Positions 1 through 8,789 of a stretch of 64,000 nucleotides of DNA are shown in pieces. Each line of letters begins with the position of its first letter. Within the stretch, counting starts at the first letter, position 1. A program made the position numbers and the translations under genes. The stretch spans positions 248,001 through 312,000 of the forward strand of contig NZ_PGET01000001.1 of NCBI RefSeq assembly GCF_002797975.1, given 5' to 3'. The DNA comes from [Clostridium] celerecrescens 18A (lineage in GTDB: Bacteria; Bacillota; Clostridia; Lachnospirales; Lachnospiraceae). The notes beneath the pieces are model-generated. The model searched no databases. It was not told the origin of the DNA and saw only the letters and a program-made list of their open reading frames with translations.

Positions 1-1
1 G

Positions 2-289
2 AATCGATTTGGCGGTAATGGACTTTATATTCTGGATGAACCGGAAGCAGCACTTTCGCCTTCCAGACAGATGAGCTTGATTTGCCTGATCGATCAATTG
101 GTTGAGAGAAATTCACAATTTATCATTGCAACACATTCTCCTATTTTAATGGCATTTCCCAATGCAACGATATACCAAATTGATGATAAGGGGTTTAAAA
201 CTGTTAAACTAGAAGAAACGGAGCATTATATTATTACAAAAGCTTTTGCTAATAACTATAAAAAAATGATTTCTGAGCTGCTTGATTAA
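2..289 (+). CDS. AAA/ABC-type ATPase, C-terminal end (partial)
   Basis: The gene enters from the left edge; 95 residues and the stop are visible, read in the frame starting at base 2. A Walker B block with D-loop (LYILDEPEAALSP) is followed by a helix and an H-switch-like block (IIATHSPIL), the order found in OLD/RecF/SMC-like and 'AAA family ATPase' proteins of about 240 residues. The rest (Walker A, signature) lies outside. Such predicted ATPases are usually cytosolic; no partner gene is visible here. Family membership is well supported, function is not. Confidence 0.85.
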   Translation, partial: NRFGGNGLYILDEPEAALSPSRQMSLICLIDQLVERNSQFIIATHSPILMAFPNATIYQIDDKGFKTVKLEETEHYIITKAFANNYKKMISELLD

Positions 290-369
290 TTAGTTATGTA
301 TGGAATAATTAAGAGAAATTTGGGCTTGGAGCCTGTTCTATGGCTGGTCTCAATTTAAAACGTTTAGAA

Positions 370-390
370 GCCGGGCTTTTTAAGCCCGGC
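370..390. terminator. Hairpin between convergent genes
   Basis: Nine-base perfect stem (GCCGGGCTT/AAGCCCGGC) with a 3-base loop between the stop of the ATPase gene and the stop of the MobB-like gene. There is no long T-run on either side, so it may be a modest bidirectional terminator. Confidence 0.6.
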
Positions 391-396
391 TCCATT

Positions 397-984
397 TCAT
401 TGGTTCATTTCTGAAAAATTTGATTTTAATATCTGATACAATTCCCCCTGAACAAAATTCTCAAAGCGAACTTCATCTTGTGGAAGAATTACATCTGCGT
501 ACTCCATCACTGCCTCAGCGGTAGGCTTTATGCTGGAAGAAGCGCTTTGAATCATTACAAAGAGAGCAGGTTCCGCCACCAGTCGTACGCTATTGGATTC
601 ACATAGAATAAGGGCATCCTTTGGAACCAGTTTCAGCGCTTCCTCTAATGCCTCTCTTAAATTTTCCTTATAGGCACGGATGAGATAAACCTGATTTGCC
701 CCGGTCTTTTTTAAAAGCATAGTATCTTTAGTTCCGGTACCGGTCTCAAGCGTAATGTCAAAGGAGCCTTTCAGTCCCTGGCAGATTCCGCAGCCTTTGC
801 CTCCTCTGGGGCATATATCCCCATGGTTCCTTATGGTTATCAGCTTGAATGCAACAACCGGTAATGTATCCTTAATGGCATGGATAATCTGAAGTGCCAG
901 GGTTGTTTTTCCGCTGTTCCGTCCGGTTGCTCCGATTAGTACCATATGTCTGGCTTGCAGAAGCGTTTTATTTTCTGTACTCAT
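397..984 (-). CDS. MobB-like P-loop protein, molybdopterin-guanine dinucleotide biosynthesis
   Basis: A 195-residue protein with a P-loop (GATGRNSGKTT, residues 18-28) near the N-terminus, the MobB arrangement. MobB binds GTP and assists MobA in attaching GMP to molybdopterin. An unusual cysteine cluster (C-x6-C-x2-C within ICPRGGKGCGIC, around residue 60) might hold a metal or Fe-S cluster. It is transcribed divergently from mobA and the formate dehydrogenase genes, which supports a cofactor role. ATG at 984 follows a GGAGC-type SD. Assignment to MobB rests on the P-loop, size and context; it could be another SIMIBI GTPase of metal-cofactor assembly. Confidence 0.65.
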   Translation of the reverse strand: MSTENKTLLQARHMVLIGATGRNSGKTTLALQIIHAIKDTLPVVAFKLITIRNHGDICPRGGKGCGICQGLKGSFDITLETGTGTKDTMLLKKTGANQVYLIRAYKENLREALEEALKLVPKDALILCESNSVRLVAEPALFVMIQSASSSIKPTAEAVMEYADVILPQDEVRFENFVQGELYQILKSNFSEMNQ

Positions 985-1055
985 ATAAGCTCCGTTTCCA
1001 TAAACTGCTGCATTTTTTTGGTAAAACCAATATCATTCTGTGCGAAATTATTTTT

Positions 1056-1084
1056 ATTATAACATGTTCCTAACATGGGTACAA
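1056..1084 (-). promoter_or_regulatory. Promoter of the MobB-like gene
   Basis: On the minus strand TTGTAC, 17 bases, TATAAT. The spacer and flanks carry three AACATG repeats at about 1061-1090, which might be a regulator site. Confidence 0.55.
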
Positions 1085-1388
1085 CATGGAAAACACGGGG
1101 AAAACCGTCGGAAATGCGTGATATATTTAACAAAAAAACATTTCGATTTAAGGATTACATCGCTTTGGCTGCCAGGTGTGCGGAATACCTTCTCTTAATT
1201 TATATTAATGAGCCAGTAAAAAATCAGGCATTCTGTATTTTGATGACACAATTATAAATATTGCCTGAAAAGAATCATGGAAACGACGAGAAGATATTGG
1301 GAAAAACATAACAATAAAAAAATAAAATAATATACATTTATGTATTATAAACAAAATAAAATGCAACCGTTATACTAATTTGTACATA
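1085..1388. other. Intergenic stretch without a convincing gene
   Basis: AT-rich spacer between divergent transcripts. The only open frame (about 1075-1257, 60 codons) has no SD and no recognisable protein features. Nothing else is visible. Confidence 0.6.
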
Positions 1389-1417
1389 TTGACACGTGCC
1401 CGATGGAGTGTTAATAT
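1389..1417 (+). promoter_or_regulatory. Promoter of the mobA-formate dehydrogenase operon
   Basis: Consensus TTGACA (1389-1394), a 17-base spacer and TAATAT (1412-1417), about 60 bases before mobA. No other strong promoter is seen before fdhA, so this probably drives mobA through fdhA. Confidence 0.75.
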
Positions 1418-1476
1418 AAAAAAACAATCTAAAAATATTTTATTACCTAAAAAAATTTTTTAGGCATCAATGTCCG

Positions 1477-2127
1477 GTGAGTTTCATAAAAAGACAAAAA
1501 CAGGAGGTGATTTCTTTCAAAAGTGCAGATAAAAAAATCGAAAATGTAACAGCCGCCATTTTATGCGGAGGCAAAAGCCGGAGAATGGGTTTTGACAAAG
1601 CATTTTTGATGGATGACGAGCAGTATTTGCTGCTGCAGACAGCTGGGAAGCTGCAAAGCCTGTTTGAACAGGTGGTTCTGGTCAGCAATACAAAAGCCAA
1701 GTTTGATGGCCGGACGGATTTTACGGAGTTTCGCATATTGGAGGATCACTATATGGAAAAGGGGCCCATGGGCGGGATAAGTACTGCTTTAGAGCAGGTT
1801 CAGACGGAATACATTTTTATTATGGCCTGCGATATGCCTTTACCGGATATTGGGCTGATCGGCCGGATGTACCGGAAGCTGGAAGAGGAACAGGTTTTGG
1901 TTTGCAGTCATCAGGGGAAATTAGAGCCTTTGCTCGCTTTTTACCACAAGTCCTGCCTTCCTGTATTTAAAAAACAACTGGAGATAGGAGAACTCAAGCC
2001 ACGCAGTGCTTTTCCGGCCCTGAAAGTGGGGCTGTATTGCTTAAGCGATACGGAGATAAACGCTATCGTAAATTTAAACACACCGGATGATGTACAAAAT
2101 TGGAACCAGAAAACAACAAAAAAATGA
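1477..2127 (+). CDS. mobA: Molybdenum cofactor guanylyltransferase MobA
   Basis: A nucleotidyltransferase with the MobA N-terminal signature (ILCGGKSRRMGFDKAF, residues 28-43), followed by the EDHYMEKGPMGGI and MACDMPLP (metal-binding Asp) blocks. It transfers GMP from GTP to Mo-molybdopterin to make the MGD cofactor needed by FdhA downstream. The 216-residue length is normal. The start is uncertain: GTG 1477 has no good SD, while a perfect AGGAGGTGA lies inside the frame at 1502-1510 with no standard start codon at proper distance. An overlapping 20-codon frame from ATG 1470 to 1532 also spans this SD. First gene of the formate dehydrogenase operon. Confidence 0.88.
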   Translation: MSFIKRQKQEVISFKSADKKIENVTAAILCGGKSRRMGFDKAFLMDDEQYLLLQTAGKLQSLFEQVVLVSNTKAKFDGRTDFTEFRILEDHYMEKGPMGGISTALEQVQTEYIFIMACDMPLPDIGLIGRMYRKLEEEQVLVCSHQGKLEPLLAFYHKSCLPVFKKQLEIGELKPRSAFPALKVGLYCLSDTEINAIVNLNTPDDVQNWNQKTTKK

Positions 2128-2151
2128 ATGGAGTTACATAGGGGGGGGAAA

Positions 2152-2958
2152 ATGGGATTTTTTAGTCCGGCAGAAGTTTTGGATATTTTGGGAGATAAGG
2201 CCCAAATAAAAAAGAAGTTGTCTTTTATGAAATTGTTTTTACTTTCTATTCTTGGCGGTTCATTTATCGCAGAAGGCTTTTTAGCATGCATACGTGTACA
2301 GGGAACAATGCCTGCCCAGTGGGGGAGCTTTGCAACATTTCTCGGAGGCTGTCTTTTTCCCATGGGACTTATGGCGATTGTATTGGTTGGAGGAGAATTG
2401 GCCACCGGAAATATGATGACCATGACCATCGGTTTGCTCCAGAAAAAGATATCGTTCTGGGATTTAACTTATAACTGGGTGGTGGTCATGGCAGGAAATA
2501 TGGTTGGAAGCATGATCGTCGCCTACTCCTTCGGTCATTTTGTGGGACTGACAGAAGGAGCTTTTTTGGCAAAAACCATGGCTGTAGCCAATTCTAAGAT
2601 CAGCGATCCACCTATGGTGGCACTGGTTTCTGCTATCGGCTGCAACATCTTTGTCTGCATGGCTGTATGGTTTGCGACCAGCGCTAAGGGGTTTACCGCA
2701 AAGATGGCGGGAATGTGGTTCCCTATCATGATTTTTGTGGTCTTGGGATTTCAGCATGTGGTGGCAAACGCTTTTGTCATTCCGGCAGCAATCTTTTCCG
2801 GTGAGACTTCGATCACGTGGTTTAATTACCTGCAGAATACGGTGTTTGTTTTTATCGGCAACGCCATTGGCGGAGCACTGGTTTTTGCCCTTCCCTGCTT
2901 CTGCATGTATGGGCAGAAAGAGAATGTCAAAACGGAATGTGAAGTTAAATTAAAATGA
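2152..2958 (+). CDS. Formate/nitrite transporter family channel
   Basis: A 268-residue membrane protein with about six hydrophobic helices and the FNT signature around the pore histidine (GFQHVVANAF). FNT channels are pentamers that pass small monovalent anions such as formate or nitrite. Start taken at ATG 2152 behind a GGGGGGGG/GGAAA SD; an in-frame ATG at 2128 touches the mobA stop but lacks an SD. Position between mobA and the formate dehydrogenase subunits makes formate the likely substrate, so it would match FdhC/FocA by context. Confidence 0.9.
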   Translation: MGFFSPAEVLDILGDKAQIKKKLSFMKLFLLSILGGSFIAEGFLACIRVQGTMPAQWGSFATFLGGCLFPMGLMAIVLVGGELATGNMMTMTIGLLQKKISFWDLTYNWVVVMAGNMVGSMIVAYSFGHFVGLTEGAFLAKTMAVANSKISDPPMVALVSAIGCNIFVCMAVWFATSAKGFTAKMAGMWFPIMIFVVLGFQHVVANAFVIPAAIFSGETSITWFNYLQNTVFVFIGNAIGGALVFALPCFCMYGQKENVKTECEVKLK

Positions 2959-2975
2959 AAGAAAGGGTCATTGCA

Positions 2976-3461
2976 ATGGATACAAGGGTAAGGGAAGAAA
3001 AGCTTAGGATCATCCGGCAGGATGGAGCAAAGCAGGAAAACATTTTGGAAATTTTAATTGATCTTCAATTTGCTTCGGAAGAAGGCAATATTGACAAAGA
3101 AACTGCGGCCATGGTGGCAGAAGAACTGCATATGACTGAAACCAGGGTATATGAGATTGTCAGCTATTATGCTATGTTAAAGGATAAGCCTCAGGCTAAA
3201 TATGTCCTTAAGATCTGCAACAGCTCGCCCTGTCATTTCTCCCGCTCGGAAGAGGTGTGCTTATCCTTGGAGAAAAAGCTTGGCGTACCCATGGGTAAGA
3301 CGACAGATGACGGTCTTTTTGCCTACCACTATATTCCGTGCGTGGGCGCCTGTGACATTGGTCCGGTCATTAAGATCAAGGATACGGTATTTGGCAATCT
3401 CAGCGACGAAAAAATATCTGCTTTGATTGATGACCTGCGCAGAGGCAGAATAGCCGTATAA
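2976..3461 (+). CDS. NuoE/HndA-like [2Fe-2S] subunit of NAD-linked formate dehydrogenase
   Basis: A thioredoxin-fold [2Fe-2S] protein. Four ligand cysteines are in the canonical pattern: C-x4-C (CNSSPC) and C-x3-C (CVGAC). It is the 24-kDa-like partner of NuoF/HndC-type NADH modules and passes electrons between FMN and the remaining clusters. Start taken at ATG 2976, which has GAAAGGG eight bases upstream; ATG 2955 overlaps the preceding TGA (ATGA) but has a weaker site and would add seven residues. The downstream flavoprotein and catalytic subunit follow closely, so a heterotrimer is likely. Confidence 0.9.
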   Translation: MDTRVREEKLRIIRQDGAKQENILEILIDLQFASEEGNIDKETAAMVAEELHMTETRVYEIVSYYAMLKDKPQAKYVLKICNSSPCHFSRSEEVCLSLEKKLGVPMGKTTDDGLFAYHYIPCVGACDIGPVIKIKDTVFGNLSDEKISALIDDLRRGRIAV

Positions 3462-3480
3462 GCTGAAAGGGGGAAACACA

Positions 3481-4743
3481 ATGGCAATGAAAGAACCGGT
3501 CCTTTTAAAACGAGTGGGTAAAATGACGGATTCCACTTCCGTAGATGAATATATAACATACGGCGGTTTTGCGGCACTGCAAAAAGCCGTTACAATGGAC
3601 AGGGAGGATATTTTAGGAGAATTGGATACCGCTTTGCTTCGCGGAAGAGGCGGAGCAGCCTATCCATTAGGCCGTAAATGGCGCCATTTATACGGCAGCA
3701 CCGATACTCCCAAATACATCGTCTGCAATGCAGACGAAGGGGAACCAGGTACTTTTAAGGATAAGCTGCTGTTAGAAAAGGATCCTCTCAGCATTATTGA
3801 AGGCATGCTGATCGCAGGATATGTCTTCGGTTCCAACGACGGTTACATTTATATCAGGGGGGAATACCGCCACATCCAGGCAGTGTTCCATCAGGCGGTA
3901 AGCAACGCTCTGGCTGCCGGATTTCTGGGGAATAAGATTATGGGGATTGACGGGTTTGATTTTCATCTCCACATTGTTTCCGGCGGCGGCGCTTATGTCT
4001 GCGGTGAGAACTCGGCTCTTCTTAATTCGGTGGAGGGCAAAACCGGGCGTCCAAGGGTGAAGCCTCCCCATCTGGCGGATGTAGGTCTATACCGAAAGCC
4101 AACGCTTGTCAACAATGTGGAATCCTTCGTCTGTGTTCCGGCTGTCATCAATATGGGCGGAGAAGAATTTTTACAGCTTGGTACAAAGGATGGGGGAGGC
4201 ACCAAGCTCATCTGCTTATCCGGGCATATTAAAAACAGGGGAATTTATGAGATTCCCCTTGGCACACCCCTGGATGAGATACTCTACAGCGAGGAATACG
4301 GAGGCGGCACCTCCACAGGGAGGCCCATTAAATTCTGCCATTTTGGAGGTCAGTCCGGACCTATCGGAACCAGCGGGCAGATCAAGGGCTGCCTGTATGA
4401 TTACGGAGATTTCTGGTCCCATAAGCTGGCCGTGGGATCCGGCGCCATCGTGGTAATGGATGACAGCGTTAGCGTTGTGGAGTATATCACAAGTGTCATG
4501 GAATTTTTTGTCCATGAGTCCTGCGGCAAATGTACGCCCTGCCGGCTGGGAACCACGCGGCTTTTAGAGCTGCTCCAGAATTTTCAGCATCATAAGGGCA
4601 GGCCTGGGGATCTTGAACGGCTTGAAAAGATGCTGGATCATATTACTTATTTGTCTGCTTGCGGACTTGGCCAATCGGTATCAGTATCTGTGAATTCTGC
4701 CTTAGCCGGCTACAGAGATGAATTCGAAGCCTGTATCAGTTAA
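3481..4743 (+). CDS. NuoF-like NADH-binding flavoprotein subunit of formate dehydrogenase
   Basis: A 420-residue protein of the 51-kDa/NuoF family. It shows the Gly-rich NADH/FMN block (GRGGAAYPLGRKW), the FMN-binding NADEGEPGTFKD segment, and a C-terminal [4Fe-4S] site (ESCGKCTPCR plus a later SACGLG cysteine). There is no N-terminal thioredoxin-like extension, consistent with a separate NuoE-like subunit upstream. It would couple formate oxidation by FdhA to NAD(H), possibly with ferredoxin in an electron-bifurcating complex as known for HydABC/HylABC-type enzymes. SD AAAGGGGG lies before ATG 3481; its stop overlaps the next in-frame ATG (4743). Confidence 0.92.
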   Translation: MAMKEPVLLKRVGKMTDSTSVDEYITYGGFAALQKAVTMDREDILGELDTALLRGRGGAAYPLGRKWRHLYGSTDTPKYIVCNADEGEPGTFKDKLLLEKDPLSIIEGMLIAGYVFGSNDGYIYIRGEYRHIQAVFHQAVSNALAAGFLGNKIMGIDGFDFHLHIVSGGGAYVCGENSALLNSVEGKTGRPRVKPPHLADVGLYRKPTLVNNVESFVCVPAVINMGGEEFLQLGTKDGGGTKLICLSGHIKNRGIYEIPLGTPLDEILYSEEYGGGTSTGRPIKFCHFGGQSGPIGTSGQIKGCLYDYGDFWSHKLAVGSGAIVVMDDSVSVVEYITSVMEFFVHESCGKCTPCRLGTTRLLELLQNFQHHKGRPGDLERLEKMLDHITYLSACGLGQSVSVSVNSALAGYRDEFEACIS

Positions 4744-4763
4744 TGGAGAAGGAGGAGAATACT

Positions 4764-7487
4764 GTGTTAGAAACAGAAAAAAACAACTCTATGGTTGAAC
4801 TGGAAATCGATGGGCACGCCATTGCCGTACAAAAGGGAACCACCATTCTGGAGGCCTGTAAATCACTGGATATTGAGATCCCCACTCTTTGCCATATGAA
4901 AGAACTGGCGCCGGATGGTTCCTGCCGGATGTGCGTGGTGGAAATCGAGGGCGGACGAAAAGGAGGTCTGGTCCCTTCCTGCTCCGAGCACTGTGCTCCT
5001 GGAATGAAAGTATCCACCAGGTCGGAACGGGTGGTGGAATCCCGGCGCTTTATCCTGGACCTCCTTTTGAGCAATCATGTGCTCAGCTGCTTTGACTGCG
5101 CCTCCAATGGGGAATGCAGGCTCCAGGATTATTGTCTGGAATACGGTGTGGAAAAAACCAGCTTCCCCTATGGAAAGAGAGTAGGGACCAATGAAACGGA
5201 CAGCAGCAATCCTTTCTTTTCCTTCCATCCTGAAAAATGTATTATGTGCCGGCGCTGCACCAGGGTATGTCAGCAGCTCCAGGGGCGAGATGTTATCAGC
5301 GTTTCCAACCGCGGTTTTGATACCCGAATGAGCCCAAGCTATCAGCTTCCGTGGAGAGAGTCCATTTGTGAATCCTGCGGAAATTGTGTGTCAAACTGTC
5401 CCACAGGGGCTCTTTCCTCTAAGGATCAGCAGAGACATTACAGGGCATGGGAGGTTAAAAAGGTACGGACTACCTGCCCCCATTGTGCTACTGGCTGCCA
5501 AATGGATCTTCTGGTGAAGAATAACCGGATCGTGGGGGTAGATCCGGCTGACGGACCGTCAAACAGAGGGCTTTTGTGCGTAAAGGGCAAGTTCGGCTCC
5601 TATAAGTTCATTCATTCCGGAGACCGTCTTACCCATCCGTTTATCAAACGGGACGGGAAATTTGAGAAGGCAAGCTGGGACGAAGCCCTGGACTTAATTG
5701 CAAGCCGGTTTACAGAAATCAGAAAGAAGTATGGAGCGGATGCCAATGCCGGCTTTTCCTGCTCCCGGGCTCCAAATGAGGACAATTACGTTTTCCAGAA
5801 GATGATGCGGGCTGCTTTTGGAACCAATAATGTAGATAACTGCGCAAGAGTCTGTCACTCCGCCTCGGTCCATGGCCTTGCCACGACCCTGGGTTCCGGA
5901 GCCATGACAAATCCAATCCGGGACATTACGGAGGATGTTGACCTTATTTTACTCATAGGCTCCAATCCAACCGAAGCCCACCCCGTGGTCGGCACACAGA
6001 TCCGGCAGGCAATCAGGAGGGGCACGCAGATTATTGTGGTGGACCCGCGTAAGATCGATCTGGTTAAAGATGCGGTCATCCATATGCCAATCAAAGCTGG
6101 AACCAATATCGCATTTGCCAACGCAATGATCCATGTCATTATCGAGGAAGGCCTTGCGGACATGGACTATATACGGGAGCGGACCGAAGGGTTTGAGGAG
6201 CTGGCGGAAATCGTGAAAGGTTATACACCGGAAAAGGCTGCAGAGATCTGTCACATTGATGCAGAGGATATCCGCAAAGCCGCAAGGATGTATGCCAGGG
6301 CAAAAAAAGCTCCTATCATTTACTGCCTGGGCGTCACAGAGCATTCCACAGGAACAGAAGGTGTTATGAGCCTATCCAATCTGGCCATGGTGGTCGGGAA
6401 AATAGGAAAATCAGGCTGCGGCATCAACCCACTCAGAGGGCAAAACAATGTTCAGGGCGCCTGTGACATGGGGTGTATGCCTTATGATTTCCCTGGATAC
6501 CAAAAGGTGGCAAACAAAGAGGTCCGGGAAAAATTTGAAAGAGCATGGGGCGTTCCTTTAAGTGAAGCCACCGGACTCATGTCCACCCAGGTGCTGCCGG
6601 AAGCCATAGAAGGGAAGATCAAAGGGCTTTACATTTTCGGAGAAGACCCCATGGTCACGGATCCGGATACGGGCCACGTTGCCAAGTCCCTGAAAAGTCT
6701 GGACTTTCTTGTGGTGCAGGAGCTGTTTATGACAGAAACGGCCCAGTTTGCCGATGTGATCCTGCCCGGAACCAGCTATGGGGAAAAGGAGGGAACCTTC
6801 AGCAATACGGAACGCCGGGTGCAGAGGGTACGCAAAGCGGTGACTCTGGAAGGAGACATGCGCCTGGATACGGACATCTTTTATGATGTGATGAACCGTA
6901 TGGGCTATCCCTGTGAGACAAAAACGGCGGCTGAGATCATGGATGAAATCGCCAGCGTAACGCCGGCCTTTGGAGGCATCAGCTTTGAAAGGCTGGACCG
7001 GGGGGAGACGCTTCAGTGGCCCTGCCCGGATAAGGAAAGCAAAGGCACTTATATAATGCACGTGGGAAAATTTTCCAGGGGCCTTGGATATTTTTATCCG
7101 GCAAAGTACCGTCCGTCTAAGGAGCTTCCTGACAACGATTATCCGTTTATGATGGTCACGGGCCGTATGCTCTACCATTACAACACCAGAGCCATGACAG
7201 GCAGAACCGAAGGCTTAAATGAAATCTGCAGAGATTCCTATATTGAGATCAATCAGGGAGACGCAGCCATGCTGGGAATTAAGGACGGAGACAAAGTCAA
7301 AGTATCCTCCCGCCGGGGTGAAATTGAATCCAGGGCGGTGGTAGGAGATAAGATGATGCCTTCCGAAGTATTTATGACCTTCCATTTCGCAGACGGAAAT
7401 GTGAATAAAATCACGAATTTTGTGATCGATGATATCGCCCGCATTCCGGAATACAAGGTTTGTGCGGTGTCTGTAAAACGAACTTAA
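4764..7487 (+). CDS. fdhA: Formate dehydrogenase catalytic subunit, Cys-type, with NuoG-like Fe-S domain
   Basis: A 907-residue Mo/W-bisPGD oxidoreductase. N-terminal NuoG-like [2Fe-2S] ligands (C43, C54, C57, C73), a His-Cys3 [4Fe-4S] site (H105, C109, C112, C118), two ferredoxin-type clusters (from C159 and C202), then the molybdopterin domain with its own [4Fe-4S] (C238, C241, C245, C272). The active-site metal ligand is Cys364 in NCARVCHSASVHGL, where selenoenzymes have Sec; the next His is conserved. A C-terminal MGD-binding domain (MLYHYNTRAMTGR onward) is complete. GTG 4764 is chosen because AAGGAGGAG ends six bases upstream; ATG 4743 lies before the SD. It oxidises formate or reduces CO2, delivering electrons to the NuoE/F-like subunits. 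Confidence 0.93.
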   Translation: MLETEKNNSMVELEIDGHAIAVQKGTTILEACKSLDIEIPTLCHMKELAPDGSCRMCVVEIEGGRKGGLVPSCSEHCAPGMKVSTRSERVVESRRFILDLLLSNHVLSCFDCASNGECRLQDYCLEYGVEKTSFPYGKRVGTNETDSSNPFFSFHPEKCIMCRRCTRVCQQLQGRDVISVSNRGFDTRMSPSYQLPWRESICESCGNCVSNCPTGALSSKDQQRHYRAWEVKKVRTTCPHCATGCQMDLLVKNNRIVGVDPADGPSNRGLLCVKGKFGSYKFIHSGDRLTHPFIKRDGKFEKASWDEALDLIASRFTEIRKKYGADANAGFSCSRAPNEDNYVFQKMMRAAFGTNNVDNCARVCHSASVHGLATTLGSGAMTNPIRDITEDVDLILLIGSNPTEAHPVVGTQIRQAIRRGTQIIVVDPRKIDLVKDAVIHMPIKAGTNIAFANAMIHVIIEEGLADMDYIRERTEGFEELAEIVKGYTPEKAAEICHIDAEDIRKAARMYARAKKAPIIYCLGVTEHSTGTEGVMSLSNLAMVVGKIGKSGCGINPLRGQNNVQGACDMGCMPYDFPGYQKVANKEVREKFERAWGVPLSEATGLMSTQVLPEAIEGKIKGLYIFGEDPMVTDPDTGHVAKSLKSLDFLVVQELFMTETAQFADVILPGTSYGEKEGTFSNTERRVQRVRKAVTLEGDMRLDTDIFYDVMNRMGYPCETKTAAEIMDEIASVTPAFGGISFERLDRGETLQWPCPDKESKGTYIMHVGKFSRGLGYFYPAKYRPSKELPDNDYPFMMVTGRMLYHYNTRAMTGRTEGLNEICRDSYIEINQGDAAMLGIKDGDKVKVSSRRGEIESRAVVGDKMMPSEVFMTFHFADGNVNKITNFVIDDIARIPEYKVCAVSVKRT

Positions 7488-7501
7488 TCCTGTGATTAAA
7501 T

Positions 7502-7541
7502 AAAGGGGCTGTAAAATCTGTTATTTCACAGCAGCCCCTTT
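7502..7541 (+). terminator. Terminator after fdhA
   Basis: Ten-base stem AAAGGGGCTG/CAGCCCCTTT with a 20-base loop and T-rich tail. moeA starts only 38 bases later with no clear promoter between, so moeA probably depends on readthrough. Confidence 0.85.
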
Positions 7542-7578
7542 ATCCTTTATATCGTTATATTAGGAGGGAGGAGTCTGA

Positions 7579-8787
7579 TTGATTGAATTAGAAGAAGCCG
7601 TTAACCTATTGGTGAACAGCGTTAAAATAGAAACAAAGACAGAAAAGCTGGACATTTTATCTGCCTATGGAAGAATTTGTGCAGAGGATGTGACTGCACC
7701 TTTCCCTGTCCCCCATTTCCCCAAATCAGGAATGGATGGATATGCGGTCAGAAGTCAGGATACAAAAGGCGCTTCAAGGCAAGCACCAATCCAATTTCAA
7801 GTGGCTGGTGAAATATGTGCAGGGGATTATCTTTCCATTCAGGCAAAGCCCGGTACAGCAATCCGGGTGATGACCGGTTCCGTGGTGCCGGAGGGCTATG
7901 ACTGTGTGATACGCCAGGAAGATACGGACTATGGCCAGGAGCAGGCAGAGATCTATATGGAGGGAATACCCTGGCAGAACTATTGCAGGATCGGAGAGGA
8001 CTTTCAGGCAGGAACGTGCATGATCCCCCGCCGGGTCCGCTTGGGGGCAGGGCATATCGGCGTTTTAGCCAGTATGGGAATCCGGGAAATTACGGTGCTT
8101 CAAGAGCCGAAGGTGGGCATAATCTCAACGGGAAATGAGCTTGTACCGCTCACCAGTCCATTAGGAAAGGTAGGGGTGTATCCCAGCAGTGCCTATGCCA
8201 TCGCTGCCCAGCTGAAAGCTCAGGGAGTCCAGGTTCCTTTTATGGAAATCAGCCCTGACGATGCCAGGGTGTTTTCCCGCATGCTGGATGAAAGAATCGG
8301 CCAGGCAGATGTGATTATCACAACCGGCGCACTTTCCGTGGGAAAGAAGGATTTTCTTCCGGAGGCATTGGAAAAAATAGGGGCCGAGCGGCTTTTTCAT
8401 GGAGTGAATATGCGTCCGGGTACGCCTGTCATGGCTAACCGGTACAAGGAGAAGCTCATCCTCAGCTTATCCGGTTATCCCTTTGCAGCCATGGTCAATT
8501 TCCGGCTGTTCTTCTGGCCTGTCATGGCCAGGATGGTTGGCGATGATTCCCTTTCCTGGAAAAAGATAAGGCGTATGGTAGTAGAGGGAAACGTCAATGC
8601 GGCAAAAAGGAGGCGGTTTGTCCAGGCATTCAGCGATGAGATGGGCGTCCATATCTTTGACAGAAACCACCATTCCTCCGTTTTATCCGAAATGCTCCGT
8701 TCAAACTGCATCATTGACCAGAAACAGGGATCGGTTATTTCGCCGGGGGATATGGTGGATATTCTTTATTGGAAGCAGGATCGGTAA
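7579..8787 (+). CDS. moeA: Molybdopterin molybdenumtransferase MoeA
   Basis: A 402-residue MoeA. The order of blocks is typical: PHFPKSGMDGYAV near residue 40, GTAIRVMTGSVVPEG, then the MoCF domain with ISTGNELV and the TTGALSVGKKDF segment, and a C-terminal domain IV. MoeA inserts molybdate into adenylylated molybdopterin. In most homologs the MoCF motif reads GG(V/A)S; here it is GALS, a small deviation. TTG 7579 is used because GGAGGAG ends five bases upstream. Its stop is 2 bp from the stop of the convergent aminopeptidase gene, leaving no room for a terminator. Confidence 0.9.
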   Translation: MIELEEAVNLLVNSVKIETKTEKLDILSAYGRICAEDVTAPFPVPHFPKSGMDGYAVRSQDTKGASRQAPIQFQVAGEICAGDYLSIQAKPGTAIRVMTGSVVPEGYDCVIRQEDTDYGQEQAEIYMEGIPWQNYCRIGEDFQAGTCMIPRRVRLGAGHIGVLASMGIREITVLQEPKVGIISTGNELVPLTSPLGKVGVYPSSAYAIAAQLKAQGVQVPFMEISPDDARVFSRMLDERIGQADVIITTGALSVGKKDFLPEALEKIGAERLFHGVNMRPGTPVMANRYKEKLILSLSGYPFAAMVNFRLFFWPVMARMVGDDSLSWKKIRRMVVEGNVNAAKRRRFVQAFSDEMGVHIFDRNHHSSVLSEMLRSNCIIDQKQGSVISPGDMVDILYWKQDR

Positions 8788-8789
8788 AA

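Noticed and set aside
1075..1257. Sixty-codon open frame upstream of mobA
   Set aside because: No SD, overlaps a good minus-strand promoter, and the composition is unlike a protein.
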